Shown here: piece after piece, positions 7,776-16,418 of the stretch | How the letters are laid out: the number at the start of each line of letters is the position of its first letter | Numbering within the stretch: the first letter of the stretch is position 1 | NCBI GenBank assembly: GCA_910586485.1 | Contig: CAJUIA010000020.1 | Coordinates: forward strand, 1-64,000 | Origin: an uncultured Acetatifactor sp. | Lineage (GTDB): Bacteria; Bacillota; Clostridia; Lachnospirales; Lachnospiraceae | Reading direction: 5' to 3' | Length of the DNA stretch: 64,000 bases | The notes under the pieces: generated by a model | What the model was told of the DNA's origin: nothing | The model's database searches: none | Seen by the model: only the letters and a program-made list of their open reading frames with translations | Translations under genes and position numbers: made by a program

Positions 7776-8407
7776 CTGCTTTTACTGATAATTTTGGCAA
7801 TTTCTTCATCCGAGGCACCCTTAGGAATCTCAAAGGTTCCTGCACTGATCCGCTTGGAATATCCGCTGTCAATCAAATATTGGTCAAAGGCCGCCGCATC
7901 CTCTATCAAACCTGCCTCTGCAAGCTGATTACAAACCGATCGTGAGCCGGTTCCTCTGCTGACGATGATTTTGACCGTTTCTTCCTCGCCCGACGCGCTT
8001 TCCGTGCCGCCTGGATTCTCATCCTCACCCGATGGGTTTTCAATGCCGCCTGGATTCTCATCCTCACCTGATGGGTCTTCTGCACTGTCCGGAGTTTCTT
8101 CCCCGTCCGAATTTTCTGCCTCACCGCCGGTATTTCCTTCCTCACCCGACGGCTCTTCTCCGCTGCCCGAATTCGTTCCCCCGTCCGGAGCTTCGTCTGA
8201 CCCAACAGGCTGTGAGCCTTTACTCCCGTTCTCCTGCGGCAGATCCGTCAGCTTCAACGCATTACTGTCAACCATCCCCAGCTTTGCCGCTGCCGCCTTA
8301 ATCTCTGCATCTGTGAGAGGCCGTCCGTCCTTGGTGGCTATTCCCATAATCAGGGCTGTCACCATGATACCGATGCCCAGCCCTCTCAAATACATCTTTA
8401 ATTTCAC
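7772..8407 (-). CDS. Membrane-anchored MltG/YceG-like LysM-type C-terminal domain protein
   Basis: A 211-residue protein with a GTG start at 8407, chosen because AGAGGTG lies 5-6 nt upstream; a TTG 24 bases earlier lacks a site. One N-terminal membrane anchor (LRGLGIGIMVTALIMGIA) is followed by a short helical segment, then an acidic Gly/Glu/Pro/Ser linker with tandem ENPGG-type repeats (about residues 79-141). The C-terminal ~65 residues (VSRGTGSRSVCNQLAEAGLI ... AGTFEIPKGASDEEIAKII) resemble the small domain of MltG/YceG endolytic transglycosylases. The catalytic domain is absent, so it is not an active MltG. It is last in the flagellar operon; its function is unknown, with a cell-envelope role inferred. 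Confidence 0.65.
   Translation of the reverse strand: MKLKMYLRGLGIGIMVTALIMGIATKDGRPLTDAEIKAAAAKLGMVDSNALKLTDLPQENGSKGSQPVGSDEAPDGGTNSGSGEEPSGEEGNTGGEAENSDGEETPDSAEDPSGEDENPGGIENPSGEDENPGGTESASGEEETVKIIVSRGTGSRSVCNQLAEAGLIEDAAAFDQYLIDSGYSKRISAGTFEIPKGASDEEIAKIISKSR
7985..8170. repeat. Low-complexity tandem repeat encoding an acidic linker
   Basis: Degenerate tandem units of about 27-33 bp, such as the repeated block TGGATTCTCATCCTCACC on the plus strand. They encode Glu/Gly/Ser/Pro-rich repeats in the MltG-like protein. Near-identical neighbouring units suggest recent slippage or recombination. Confidence 0.7.
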
Positions 8408-8431
8408 GTATACACCTCTTGTATATAACAA

Positions 8432-9391
8432 TTATCTCTGCTGGTTCTGAAACAGATCAATTACCAGCTTTACCTCTCCTACCCCAAGACCCAGCTCCTT
8501 TGCAATCGCAACCTTGGATTTCCCCTGACGGTAAAGCTTAAGAATACGCTCATTGTTATTCTGCCCGCCCGAAGGATTCTCATCCAGAAAACTGACCCTG
8601 CCTGCAGCGGAAGGCCGGTTGTTTAAAGCTTCTGCAGAAAACGCCGTATCTGCACCGGTTACCGGCAGTACCGCCGCTGCCGTTCCTTCTCCAAGCTGTC
8701 TGGGCGCCCGGACAGCCTGTCCGCCTGTCCGGGGCTGCGCCGCGGAAGTCCCGGAGGAATCCTGGGGTACAGAAGCTCCCTTTCCTGCACCGGGCAGTAC
8801 GGTCCCCGCCACCCCCGGACGAAACTCCCGTCCTTCCTTGGTCTGTGCCATATTATGCTCCATCAGCCGCTCCACCGCCGTTTTTATCCGGGGAGCTGCA
8901 GGTACGGGTACAGGTGCAGGCTGCATTGGCGGTGCCGCCTGCACTGCCTGTGCCGGTTCACCGGTCATCTCCTTTAAGCTGTTTACCTTTTCCTCCACTT
9001 CCTTTACGGTACGGTTCACCTCCGAAACCGTTTCCTTCAGATTTGCATGCTTGCTGTTCAGCATATCATAAAGAAACACAGCCTCATCATGATTTTTGTG
9101 TATCTCGGACAGCACGGTGTCGGAATATTCATTCACCGCCATGATCTTCTCATTGGACAGGCGCTCCAGAGAACGCTCCGTCTTTTCCATGGCATAGGTA
9201 ACGGCTTCTTCCACAACCTCATCCACATGCCCTCTGACGTTCTCGATCTCGCGGTTCACCAAATCCGCAATTTCATCCTTCACGATTTCCCTGGACTGTG
9301 CAGAGACTTCGCCCTTCTTGTCCGGGATCAAAAAGCTCAATATAAATATGATTCCGCCCGCAGCCAACAGCACGATCTCTGTAATTTCCAT
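8432..9391 (-). CDS. DUF6115-type membrane-anchored helix-turn-helix protein
   Basis: A 319-residue protein. An N-terminal transmembrane segment (IVLLAAGGIIFILSFLI) is followed by a long charged coiled coil (about residues 30-140), a Pro/Ala/Gly-rich linker, and a C-terminal helix-turn-helix (NERILKLYRQGKSKVAIAKE, then LGVGEVKLVIDLF). This layout matches DUF6115 proteins found at the ends of clostridial flagellar operons. The short HTH resembles a resolvase/sigma4-like helix pair, but DNA binding from the membrane is unproven. It is transcribed with its neighbours, 14 bp after the preceding gene. Confidence 0.7.
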   Translation of the reverse strand: MEITEIVLLAAGGIIFILSFLIPDKKGEVSAQSREIVKDEIADLVNREIENVRGHVDEVVEEAVTYAMEKTERSLERLSNEKIMAVNEYSDTVLSEIHKNHDEAVFLYDMLNSKHANLKETVSEVNRTVKEVEEKVNSLKEMTGEPAQAVQAAPPMQPAPVPVPAAPRIKTAVERLMEHNMAQTKEGREFRPGVAGTVLPGAGKGASVPQDSSGTSAAQPRTGGQAVRAPRQLGEGTAAAVLPVTGADTAFSAEALNNRPSAAGRVSFLDENPSGGQNNNERILKLYRQGKSKVAIAKELGLGVGEVKLVIDLFQNQQR

Positions 9392-9405
9392 TTTGTCTTT
9401 CCTTT

Positions 9406-9711
9406 TCAGATCTTAATGTCAAATCCCTTTTTCTCTTTCACGACCATCTGCTCCACAGACTTCTGCCTGCGCCGCTTTCCTCCGTCTCCCTGATACTTTC
9501 CGTTTCCTTTTTGACGGGCGTCCGGCTGCTTTTCAGACCACTGGGCATTATCGCCGCTATGTACCTCCTTGGTCATTCGCTGCTCGTTTTTCTGCACCTG
9601 AAACTGACTGTTGCTCTGATCCACAAAAGCCTTATTGTCCTCGTTCTGCTTGATCGTGGAATAATCCTGTGCCCTTGATACCGTAGTTAATTCTATCGAA
9701 CTGAATGCCAT
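9406..9711 (-). CDS. Small basic hydrophilic protein of the flagellar operon
   Basis: A 101-residue, Gln/Lys-rich, soluble protein without a signal peptide or membrane segment. It opens MAFSSIELTTVSRAQDYSTI and ends in a Lys/Arg-rich tail. I do not recognise a named family, but a similarly placed small protein occurs before DUF6115 genes in Lachnospiraceae flagellar operons. Position between fapA and the DUF6115 gene, plus short spacing, supports that it is real. Confidence 0.6.
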   Translation of the reverse strand: MAFSSIELTTVSRAQDYSTIKQNEDNKAFVDQSNSQFQVQKNEQRMTKEVHSGDNAQWSEKQPDARQKGNGKYQGDGGKRRRQKSVEQMVVKEKKGFDIKI

Positions 9712-9758
9712 ACTGCCTCCTGTTCTCCTGATCGGCGCCCGGAAAATTTTTTCTTCCC

Positions 9759-11348
9759 TTACAGCGCCACCATTTTTACCTCGCCCTGATCCCGCACAAA
9801 CTTACAGTAATGATAACTGGTATGAATGGTCTTGGTTGCGTCTCCGATAATGATGGTCGTTCCCGGATACATTTCATTGTTGACCAGAATCTCTGCCTGC
9901 TTTTGGGTCTCCATCATCTTGCGCAGCTTTTCCAGCCTTACATCCAGCTCCTTCAGCTCCGCCGTCTTTTCCTCTACCAAAGCCGCCACACTCTTCATAT
10001 ATTTCAGCTGACTTTCGTTAAACTGCACTCCCTTGCTCAGCTTTTCCTTAAAGGTAGTCAGAATCACTTCCGCATTCTGAAGCGTTTTCACCATATCCGC
10101 CTGACTCTTCTGCAGCCTGGTAAACTGCGTTTTTATCAAAGGATTAACACCCACCTCCAAAATGGTTGTTGCCCCCATGCTGGCGCCGATGGACTTGGCC
10201 TCGATCCGCTTGGCAGCCTGTACATAGCCGCCTACGATCAGCCCTCTCTTTCCCTCCACAATAACCTCTGTTCCCGCTGATACGCGGCTGTGAAGAATTG
10301 CGCCGGAATGTATAAATCCTCCTGCCACTACCCGCGCATTCTCCAGGAATTTAACCATCACGTCGCCGCCTGCCTTCAGCATTCCGCCTGCTGCACCGTT
10401 CATGCCCTTGCCGATTGTTATGCTGCCGCCGGCAATGATCTTTGCGCCTTCCACCAGGCCCTCTATGATCACGTTTCCCCCGGCCTTCACCTCAAAATTT
10501 GTACTCACATTTCCTTCGATCTGTATACTTCCCTGATAATCCAGATTTCCGGTAGATACATCCACATCCTTCACCGCATAAACATCGGACACAAAAACCT
10601 TATCCTCCAGCAGGGTCACATGTCCGTCCACCATGGTATAAATGGTTCTTTTGTCTTCGGAAAGACCGATATTCTGCCCGAACTTTAAGGTGATCCGCTT
10701 GGGCTCCTTTGCTCTGATGCGATTACCGTATATATCGCTGCCGTCTATTCCCGGCACCTCCGGAATAATGCGGGCCAGCGCATCGCCCTTTTTACATTGG
10801 TTGATCGTGGTCAACGTAAAATAATCCACACTGCCGTCCTCACAAACCTTCGGACGTCTGTGTGTTTCCGTATTAAAATAATATTCAATGCTGGCATCCA
10901 CTCCCGGCGTGGGCTCCTTTCCCCTGGCCAGGACAATGTCCGTACCGTAAAGACCTGCAGACTGAAAATGCCCCTGCAGCTCCCCGGTCTGTATGCCATA
11001 CACAATATTCCGCAGTCTTAAATCCCGCAGGAAATCATCAAAGGTCAGTCTGCTGCCGATCTCGGTGGGCGGAATAAATCTTACCGTGGCATACATACTG
11101 TCTTCCGATATGTCCAGCATATAGGATTCCGGATAATTCGGGCATGGTTCGCTTCCGAGATAATAGACCGTCTCTTCGCCTTCCATGACAAGCATCTCCA
11201 GTTTATTCCTATCGTATGCAATGCCGTATCCGTCCAGATATTCGGTGATTTCACTCACCCGCAGTTCATCTCCCATATCCTGCGCAGGATACAGCTTCAG
11301 GCCATAGCCGCTCTCATAATTTACCAGTCGAAAGTAACCGTTCCGCAT
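9759..11348 (-). CDS. fapA: FapA-type DUF342 protein (flagellar assembly protein A)
   Basis: A 529-residue DUF342/FapA protein with an N-terminal region, a central beta-helix-like stretch of repeated Gly-Gly turns (GNVIIEGLVEGAKIIAGGSI and following) and a C-terminal coiled coil (about residues 400-470). The family occurs in flagellar loci and has been linked to envelope processes and swarming; its biochemical role is not settled. The start is ATG 11348, which has GGGAG upstream; an in-frame TTG at 11372 is less likely. It follows fliA by 57 bp. Confidence 0.85.
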   Translation of the reverse strand: MRNGYFRLVNYESGYGLKLYPAQDMGDELRVSEITEYLDGYGIAYDRNKLEMLVMEGEETVYYLGSEPCPNYPESYMLDISEDSMYATVRFIPPTEIGSRLTFDDFLRDLRLRNIVYGIQTGELQGHFQSAGLYGTDIVLARGKEPTPGVDASIEYYFNTETHRRPKVCEDGSVDYFTLTTINQCKKGDALARIIPEVPGIDGSDIYGNRIRAKEPKRITLKFGQNIGLSEDKRTIYTMVDGHVTLLEDKVFVSDVYAVKDVDVSTGNLDYQGSIQIEGNVSTNFEVKAGGNVIIEGLVEGAKIIAGGSITIGKGMNGAAGGMLKAGGDVMVKFLENARVVAGGFIHSGAILHSRVSAGTEVIVEGKRGLIVGGYVQAAKRIEAKSIGASMGATTILEVGVNPLIKTQFTRLQKSQADMVKTLQNAEVILTTFKEKLSKGVQFNESQLKYMKSVAALVEEKTAELKELDVRLEKLRKMMETQKQAEILVNNEMYPGTTIIIGDATKTIHTSYHYCKFVRDQGEVKMVAL

Positions 11349-11405
11349 AGTCTTCTCCCATGAATCTCGCAATGGCCATCCGGCCGCCTTCCGTTTTAAG
11401 AATTG

Positions 11406-12179
11406 TCAATTATCGGTCAAAATTCCCATGTAGCTTCCCATTTTTGTTTTCATTTTCTGCAGGGCTCTGGTATGAAGCTGCGATACCCTGGACTCCGAAA
11501 CCTCAAGAATACTGCTGATTTCCTTCAGCGTCAGCTCTTCATAGTAATAAAGAGTAATCACCTTCTGCTCCTTTTCCGTCAGCAGCTGCAGCGCCTCACC
11601 CAAAACCTTGGTCAGCTCTTCTTTTTCGATACTCTCTTCCGGAGATTCAAACCGTGAAGTAGTATGCCTGCCATAATCCTGGGAGACATCACTCCCCTGT
11701 TCCATGTATTCATTTAAAGAAACCACGCCGGTAATTTTCATCTGAGACTGCCATTCCAGATATTCGTCATCTGAAATTCCCAGGCCGGCTGCAATCTCTT
11801 CGTCGGTAGCGGCACGTCCTGCCGCCTGCTCTACTTCCCGGATCACCGCCTCAATCCGCTTCTGCTTCTGCCTGATTGTTCTGGGAATCCAGTCCATCTT
11901 ACGAATCTGGTCCAGGATTGCTCCCCGAATCCGCAGACTGGCGTAGGTTTCAAATTTCACTTCCTTAAAACAATCAAATTTATCAATAGCGTCGATCAAT
12001 CCGAAAATACCGTAGCTTACAAGATCGTCATACTCCACGTTGTAACCCAGATACATGCTGAGACGTCCTGCCACAACCTTTACGAGCGGAGCGAATTCCA
12101 GAATCAGTTTTTCCCTGGCTTCCGGCGATTTTGTCTTTGCATACTCTTCTAACAGCTTTCTTCTGCCTGCCTCATCCAT
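11406..12179 (-). CDS. fliA: Flagellar/motility RNA polymerase sigma factor (sigma-28, FliA/SigD family)
   Basis: A 257-residue sigma factor with regions 2, 3 and 4. Region 2 reads YDDLVSYGIFGLIDAIDKFD, and the FliA/WhiG hallmark RGAILDQIRKMDWIPRTIRQ follows. Region 4 contains an HTH around LTLKEISSILEVSESRVSQL. It directs transcription of late flagellar genes, such as flagellin, at sites outside this window. Its place near the end of the operon after cheD matches Bacillus sigD, so sigma-28 activity would rise only after the whole operon is transcribed. Confidence 0.95.
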   Translation of the reverse strand: MDEAGRRKLLEEYAKTKSPEAREKLILEFAPLVKVVAGRLSMYLGYNVEYDDLVSYGIFGLIDAIDKFDCFKEVKFETYASLRIRGAILDQIRKMDWIPRTIRQKQKRIEAVIREVEQAAGRAATDEEIAAGLGISDDEYLEWQSQMKITGVVSLNEYMEQGSDVSQDYGRHTTSRFESPEESIEKEELTKVLGEALQLLTEKEQKVITLYYYEELTLKEISSILEVSESRVSQLHTRALQKMKTKMGSYMGILTDN

Positions 12180-12205
12180 GAAACCTGCCGCCCCTTTCGT
12201 TTAAT

Positions 12206-12496
12206 TTATTCCTCTTCCTCCGAAACCTCTCCGTCTTCCTGTTCTGTACGGCCCTCTTCGGTTTCCTCCGCTTCCTTCTCTATTACTTCTCCCTCTTCCT
12301 TCCGTTTTTTCTCATTCTGCTGATCGAAGAAGTTGAGGGTCCATACCAGAATACTGCCCAGTAAATAAAACAGCAGCAAAACGCCAAGCAGTATTCCAAG
12401 CCTTTCCACCATGGCATAGTCGTTTGTGAAGGTAATGATACATGTAATGGCTCCTGCCAGAAGCATCAGCACCAACGGTAAATTTTTTCTGTTCAT
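12206..12496 (-). CDS. Small two-TM membrane protein in the swrB-like position
   Basis: A 96-residue protein with two transmembrane helices (LVLMLLAGAITCIITF, and LGILLGVLLLFYLLGSILVW) and a highly acidic Glu-rich C-terminal tail. No family is recognised. It lies between cheD and fliA, 19 bp from cheD and 26 bp from fliA, so it is clearly operonic. Location recalls B. subtilis SwrB near sigD, but no sequence similarity is evident to me. Confidence 0.7.
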   Translation of the reverse strand: MNRKNLPLVLMLLAGAITCIITFTNDYAMVERLGILLGVLLLFYLLGSILVWTLNFFDQQNEKKRKEEGEVIEKEAEETEEGRTEQEDGEVSEEEE

Positions 12497-12515
12497 GTCA
12501 AGATAACGCCTTCCG

Positions 12516-13013
12516 TTAAATTATGGACTCAGCCCTGCCAACCGCACGGATATGATACTCCCCTGTCTCCGGGTAAAATATCACGGTTCTTCCATAATTT
12601 TTCCCCGTATCCTGCGCAATAATCGGTATCTTCAGTTCCTTTAATTTTGCCTTGGTAGCTTCAACATTTCTGTCGCCCACCTGACCCACATTCATATTGC
12701 TCCCCTGTCCCTGAAAAGGAAACATGGTAGCGCCGCCGGCAATCTTTGCCACCATCCGCGAACGCAATGCTCCCAGCCTCTCCATCTGCCGGACAAGCTC
12801 CACAATGCCGGTATCGGCAAATTTTGCAATATTCATCTGGCCGTTCCTCATAGCTGTACTGTCAGGCAGCATAATATGAGCCAGTCCACCGATTTTTGTC
12901 TGAGGATCTCTGATTGCGATCCCCACACAAGAGCCAAGTCCCAGAGTGGTCACTCCGTTGGGGCTTACGCAAGTCTTTAAGTCCGCCATTCCAACTTTAA
13001 TTATTTCACTCAT
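12516..13013 (-). CDS. cheD: Chemoreceptor glutamine deamidase CheD
   Basis: CheD, 165 residues, converts specific receptor glutamines to glutamates and in Firmicutes stimulates CheC. The catalytic Cys29 lies in LGLGSCVGIAI, His46 in GGLAHIMLPD, and the GGATMF segment provides the third catalytic element. It is encoded shortly downstream of cheC, fitting the CheC-CheD-CheY feedback loop. Confidence 0.95.
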   Translation of the reverse strand: MSEIIKVGMADLKTCVSPNGVTTLGLGSCVGIAIRDPQTKIGGLAHIMLPDSTAMRNGQMNIAKFADTGIVELVRQMERLGALRSRMVAKIAGGATMFPFQGQGSNMNVGQVGDRNVEATKAKLKELKIPIIAQDTGKNYGRTVIFYPETGEYHIRAVGRAESII

Positions 13014-13064
13014 GTTTCATTCTCGTTTCTCTTGTTTCTCTTTGCTCTTCAAATCAAATGTTCC

Positions 13065-13688
13065 CTATACTACCGGCAGCCCCAGCGAGGTCAGTATCTT
13101 CGCATAAGACTCCATATCCGGGATCAGGATAAAGTACCCGTCCAGCTGTATCTCATCATGGAACTGCGACTGAATCAAAAGAATCTTGTCGCCGAAAATG
13201 CCGAACTGGATCGCAGGTACACTAAGAATAGCTCCTGCCATATCCACAGTCAGCGCCGGGGGAGTAGGGAATATTTTTAAGTTTGTCAGTGTGGACAGGG
13301 AATTCAGGTACGCACCAGTAATGATGTTCCCCACTTCCTTCATGGCCGACAGTCCCATCTCTTCAAATTCACTTCCGCTTGGCAGCATGCCCATGGTGAT
13401 CTTTTGAATCAGGTGTCTGGCCGTCTGCTCTTCCACCATGAACATCATACTGCCCGTGATGTCTCCCTCCACCCCCAGAAACACTCCTACCATGATCAGC
13501 TCTTCGCCGCCCATCATTTCGCCCACTTCGGAAAATTCAAGCAGCCTGACCTGAGGCACCTTCATATCCACCTTGGTCTGCAACATTTGTGACAATGCTG
13601 TCATTGCATTTCCGGCACCTATATTTCCCAGCTCCTTCAGAACGTCATAATATGTTTCAGTAACCTGCTCTAAGCTCATGTTCCCCAT
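13065..13688 (-). CDS. cheC: Chemotaxis protein CheC (CheY-P phosphatase)
   Basis: CheC, 207 residues, dephosphorylates CheY-P and binds CheD. Both pseudo-symmetric active sites are intact: E19/N22 in KELGNIGAGNAMTALS, and E118/N121 in KEVGNIITGAYLNSLS. Two sites distinguish it from single-site relatives. It sits between cheW and cheD. Confidence 0.95.
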   Translation of the reverse strand: MGNMSLEQVTETYYDVLKELGNIGAGNAMTALSQMLQTKVDMKVPQVRLLEFSEVGEMMGGEELIMVGVFLGVEGDITGSMMFMVEEQTARHLIQKITMGMLPSGSEFEEMGLSAMKEVGNIITGAYLNSLSTLTNLKIFPTPPALTVDMAGAILSVPAIQFGIFGDKILLIQSQFHDEIQLDGYFILIPDMESYAKILTSLGLPVV

Positions 13689-13771
13689 GAAACCTGTTCT
13701 CCTTATCTTATACTAAACTAACAAATAAGCATCCGACGTTCCTGCAGCATTTACCGGCTGCAGGCAATGCG

Positions 13772-14260
13772 TTAATTTCCCTCCAGACTGAACGCGCTTA
13801 AGTCAAACAGAGAGATCAGTTCTCCGTTATGCTTGCCAACCGCATTGATCAGACTCGATTTTTCTTCCTGTGCATTATATGTTATCTTCTCGATCTCGTT
13901 GACGGAAAGTGTTACCACCTCTTTCACCTCGTCAACCAAAAAGCCTACATTACCCTCCTGCTCCAGCTTCAAGACGAGAATCCTGGTAGCTTTGGTGATC
14001 ACGTCATCCTCCAGGTCCATTTTCAGCCGCATACTGATAACGGGAATCACCTCGCCCCGCAGGTTGATTACTCCCTTCAGGAAGGCGGGCATCTTGGGAA
14101 TCCGCGTGATGGACTGCATCCGCACAATATTGTCAATACTGCGGATGTCGATTCCATACTGCTCCTCACCCAGCCTGATTACAATAAACTGAATGGTTTC
14201 CGAAGCAGCCTTTCCCTCTTCTACGAGCAGTTCCTGTACCGTACTTTTATTAAGCTCCAT
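13772..14260 (-). CDS. cheW: Chemotaxis coupling protein CheW
   Basis: CheW, 162 residues, a single CheW (SH3-like) domain that couples chemoreceptors to the CheA kinase. Diagnostic segments are EEQYGIDIRSIDNIVRM and FLKGVINLRGEVIPVISMR. It is encoded 19 bp after cheA. Confidence 0.96.
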   Translation of the reverse strand: MELNKSTVQELLVEEGKAASETIQFIVIRLGEEQYGIDIRSIDNIVRMQSITRIPKMPAFLKGVINLRGEVIPVISMRLKMDLEDDVITKATRILVLKLEQEGNVGFLVDEVKEVVTLSVNEIEKITYNAQEEKSSLINAVGKHNGELISLFDLSAFSLEGN

Positions 14261-14279
14261 TTTCGTCTGCTCCTCCTTC

Positions 14280-16388
14280 CTAAATCAGCGCATTTGCGTC
14301 CAGAATCAGGGCGATCTCGCCGTCACCCAGGATCGTGGCACCGCTGATAAACTTGCACTGCTTAATATATTTGCCCAGAGATTTAATAACGATTTCCTGC
14401 TGACCGATCAATTCGTCAATCACAAGACCCGCCATCTTATCTCCCTTCTTGACAATCACCACGATCAGATTTTCGTCCGCCGTTTTCTTACTTTCTATAT
14501 CAAGCACTTCATTCAGGCGGATCAGGGGAATCACCTGCCCTCTTAAGTGGATGACCTCTTTATTCTGCACCAGCTTTACATCGCCGGGAACAATATCCTC
14601 CAGGGTCTGGATGGAGCCTAACGAAATCGCATACTTTTCATCCCCCACCACTACCATTAACGCCTGTATGATCGCCAGAGTCAGCGGCAGCCGGATCGTC
14701 CAGGTGCTTCCCTCTCCCAGCTTGGTCTTTACTTCCACCTCGCCGCTTAAGGACTCGATCTTGGAGCGCACCACATCAAGCCCCACGCCTCTGCCGGAAA
14801 CGTCCGTAACCTTCTTTGCTGTAGAAAAGCTGGGCAGGAACAGCAGATTTACAATCTCCTTATCCGTCATGTTCGCCGCCTGTTCGGGCGTAATGCTTCC
14901 CCGCTCGATTGCTTTCTCCTTTACCGCCTCCGTGTCAATACCGTTTCCGTCATCCCTGACCTCGATGACCACGTTGTTTCCGTCCTGATAAGCATCCAGG
15001 AAGATGGAACCCACCGAGGGCTTGCCCCTCTGTGCCCGGATCTCTGCAGATTCAATACCATGGTCCGCGGAGTTTCGCAGCAGGTGCATCAGCGGATCCC
15101 CGATCTCATCCACCACGGTACGGTCCAGCTCCGTCTCTTCACCGCTCATATACAGCTCCAGCTTCTTATCCAGCTTCTTGGAGAGATCCCGAATCATTCT
15201 GGGGAACTTGTTCACCACGCTCTCAATGGGAACCATTCGCACCTTCATAACCGATTCGTGAAGATTTGTAGTAACCTGCTCCAGGTATTCGATCTGCTCA
15301 TTAAATGCTGTGTTGGTATTGGTCTGCTCCTGACTGGACACCGATACCAGGGAATTCTTTGCGATGATCAGCTCACTGACCAGATTCATCAGGGAATCCA
15401 GCTTCTCAATATCCACTCGAACCGTGCGGTTTACCACCGGCTTTGTATTATTCTTCTTTACCTCCTGCTTGGCCGGTGCCGCCTTTTCCGGCGCCGTTTC
15501 CTCATGAACCTCCGCCGGAGACGCTGTCGTTTCTGCCGGTGCCGCTGCTTCCGCCTCGGCAGCTTCCGCTTTTGCCTCTTCCTCCGCCTTCTTATAGGAC
15601 TGATTTTCCTCCAACATAACAGGCGCGCCAGTGGCCTTCTCGATTTCGGACACACTCTCTGCCGCCTGAATAATCTTTTCGATTTCTACATCGGAAAGCA
15701 GAATCAGCGTAAAATCCCTGTCAAATTTCTCGTCCTCAACATCCTGGGCGCTGGGCACGGAGATAATGATCTCTGCCATTTCCTCTACTGCCTTAAATAC
15801 CAGAAATGCTCTTGCCGCCTTCAAGATACAGTTTTCCTGAACCACCACGTTCAGTCCGTAGACCTTCTTGCCCTGATTCTGCGCTTCCTTAATCACGGAA
15901 ATCTGTGAATCATCCAATGCAATATCCTTCCACTTTTCTCCGCCCACAGGCTCCCCGGAGGCTCCCGCGTCTGAAGATGCCGCCTTCTCAGGAGCAGCGC
16001 TGCCGTTATCATTTAAAATATCATTCAGCTGCCGAATCAGCGCCTCATTATCATTTGTCCCCTCGTCCGCATTGTTCTGAATATTATCCGTATATTCCTC
16101 CAGTGCATCCAGGCATTGAAAAAGGACATCAATAAGCTTGGGCTGCACCTTAATATTGCCGTTGCGCACTTCAGAGAATACGTTCTCCATGTCATGGGTC
16201 AGATTCTGCATCCTCTTATAGCCCATGGTGCCTGCCATACCCTTCAGCGAATGTGCCGCACGAAAAATTTCATTGACCGTATCCTCTCCCTCCGGATCGG
16301 ATTCCAATTCCAAAATCTGTGTGTTCAGATTCTGCAGATGCTCCTTGGTCTCGTCAAGGAAAATCTCAAGATACTGATTTACGTCCAT
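14280..16388 (-). CDS. cheA: Chemotaxis histidine kinase CheA
   Basis: CheA, 702 residues, autophosphorylates and hands phosphate to CheY and CheB. Domain order: HPt (about 1-105) with His46 in RAAHSLKGMAGTMGY; a CheY-binding P2-like region (about 165-255); an Ala/Glu-rich linker (about 268-310); dimerisation and HATPase (N-box HLLRNSADHGIE, G-box VSGRGVGLDVV); and a C-terminal CheW-like domain. The linker is low complexity and Ala/Glu-rich, which is common. It begins 30 bp after cheB. Confidence 0.97.
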   Translation of the reverse strand: MDVNQYLEIFLDETKEHLQNLNTQILELESDPEGEDTVNEIFRAAHSLKGMAGTMGYKRMQNLTHDMENVFSEVRNGNIKVQPKLIDVLFQCLDALEEYTDNIQNNADEGTNDNEALIRQLNDILNDNGSAAPEKAASSDAGASGEPVGGEKWKDIALDDSQISVIKEAQNQGKKVYGLNVVVQENCILKAARAFLVFKAVEEMAEIIISVPSAQDVEDEKFDRDFTLILLSDVEIEKIIQAAESVSEIEKATGAPVMLEENQSYKKAEEEAKAEAAEAEAAAPAETTASPAEVHEETAPEKAAPAKQEVKKNNTKPVVNRTVRVDIEKLDSLMNLVSELIIAKNSLVSVSSQEQTNTNTAFNEQIEYLEQVTTNLHESVMKVRMVPIESVVNKFPRMIRDLSKKLDKKLELYMSGEETELDRTVVDEIGDPLMHLLRNSADHGIESAEIRAQRGKPSVGSIFLDAYQDGNNVVIEVRDDGNGIDTEAVKEKAIERGSITPEQAANMTDKEIVNLLFLPSFSTAKKVTDVSGRGVGLDVVRSKIESLSGEVEVKTKLGEGSTWTIRLPLTLAIIQALMVVVGDEKYAISLGSIQTLEDIVPGDVKLVQNKEVIHLRGQVIPLIRLNEVLDIESKKTADENLIVVIVKKGDKMAGLVIDELIGQQEIVIKSLGKYIKQCKFISGATILGDGEIALILDANALI

Positions 16389-16418
16389 ACTGCTTTACCC
16401 CATCCCTTTCTTTTGTTG

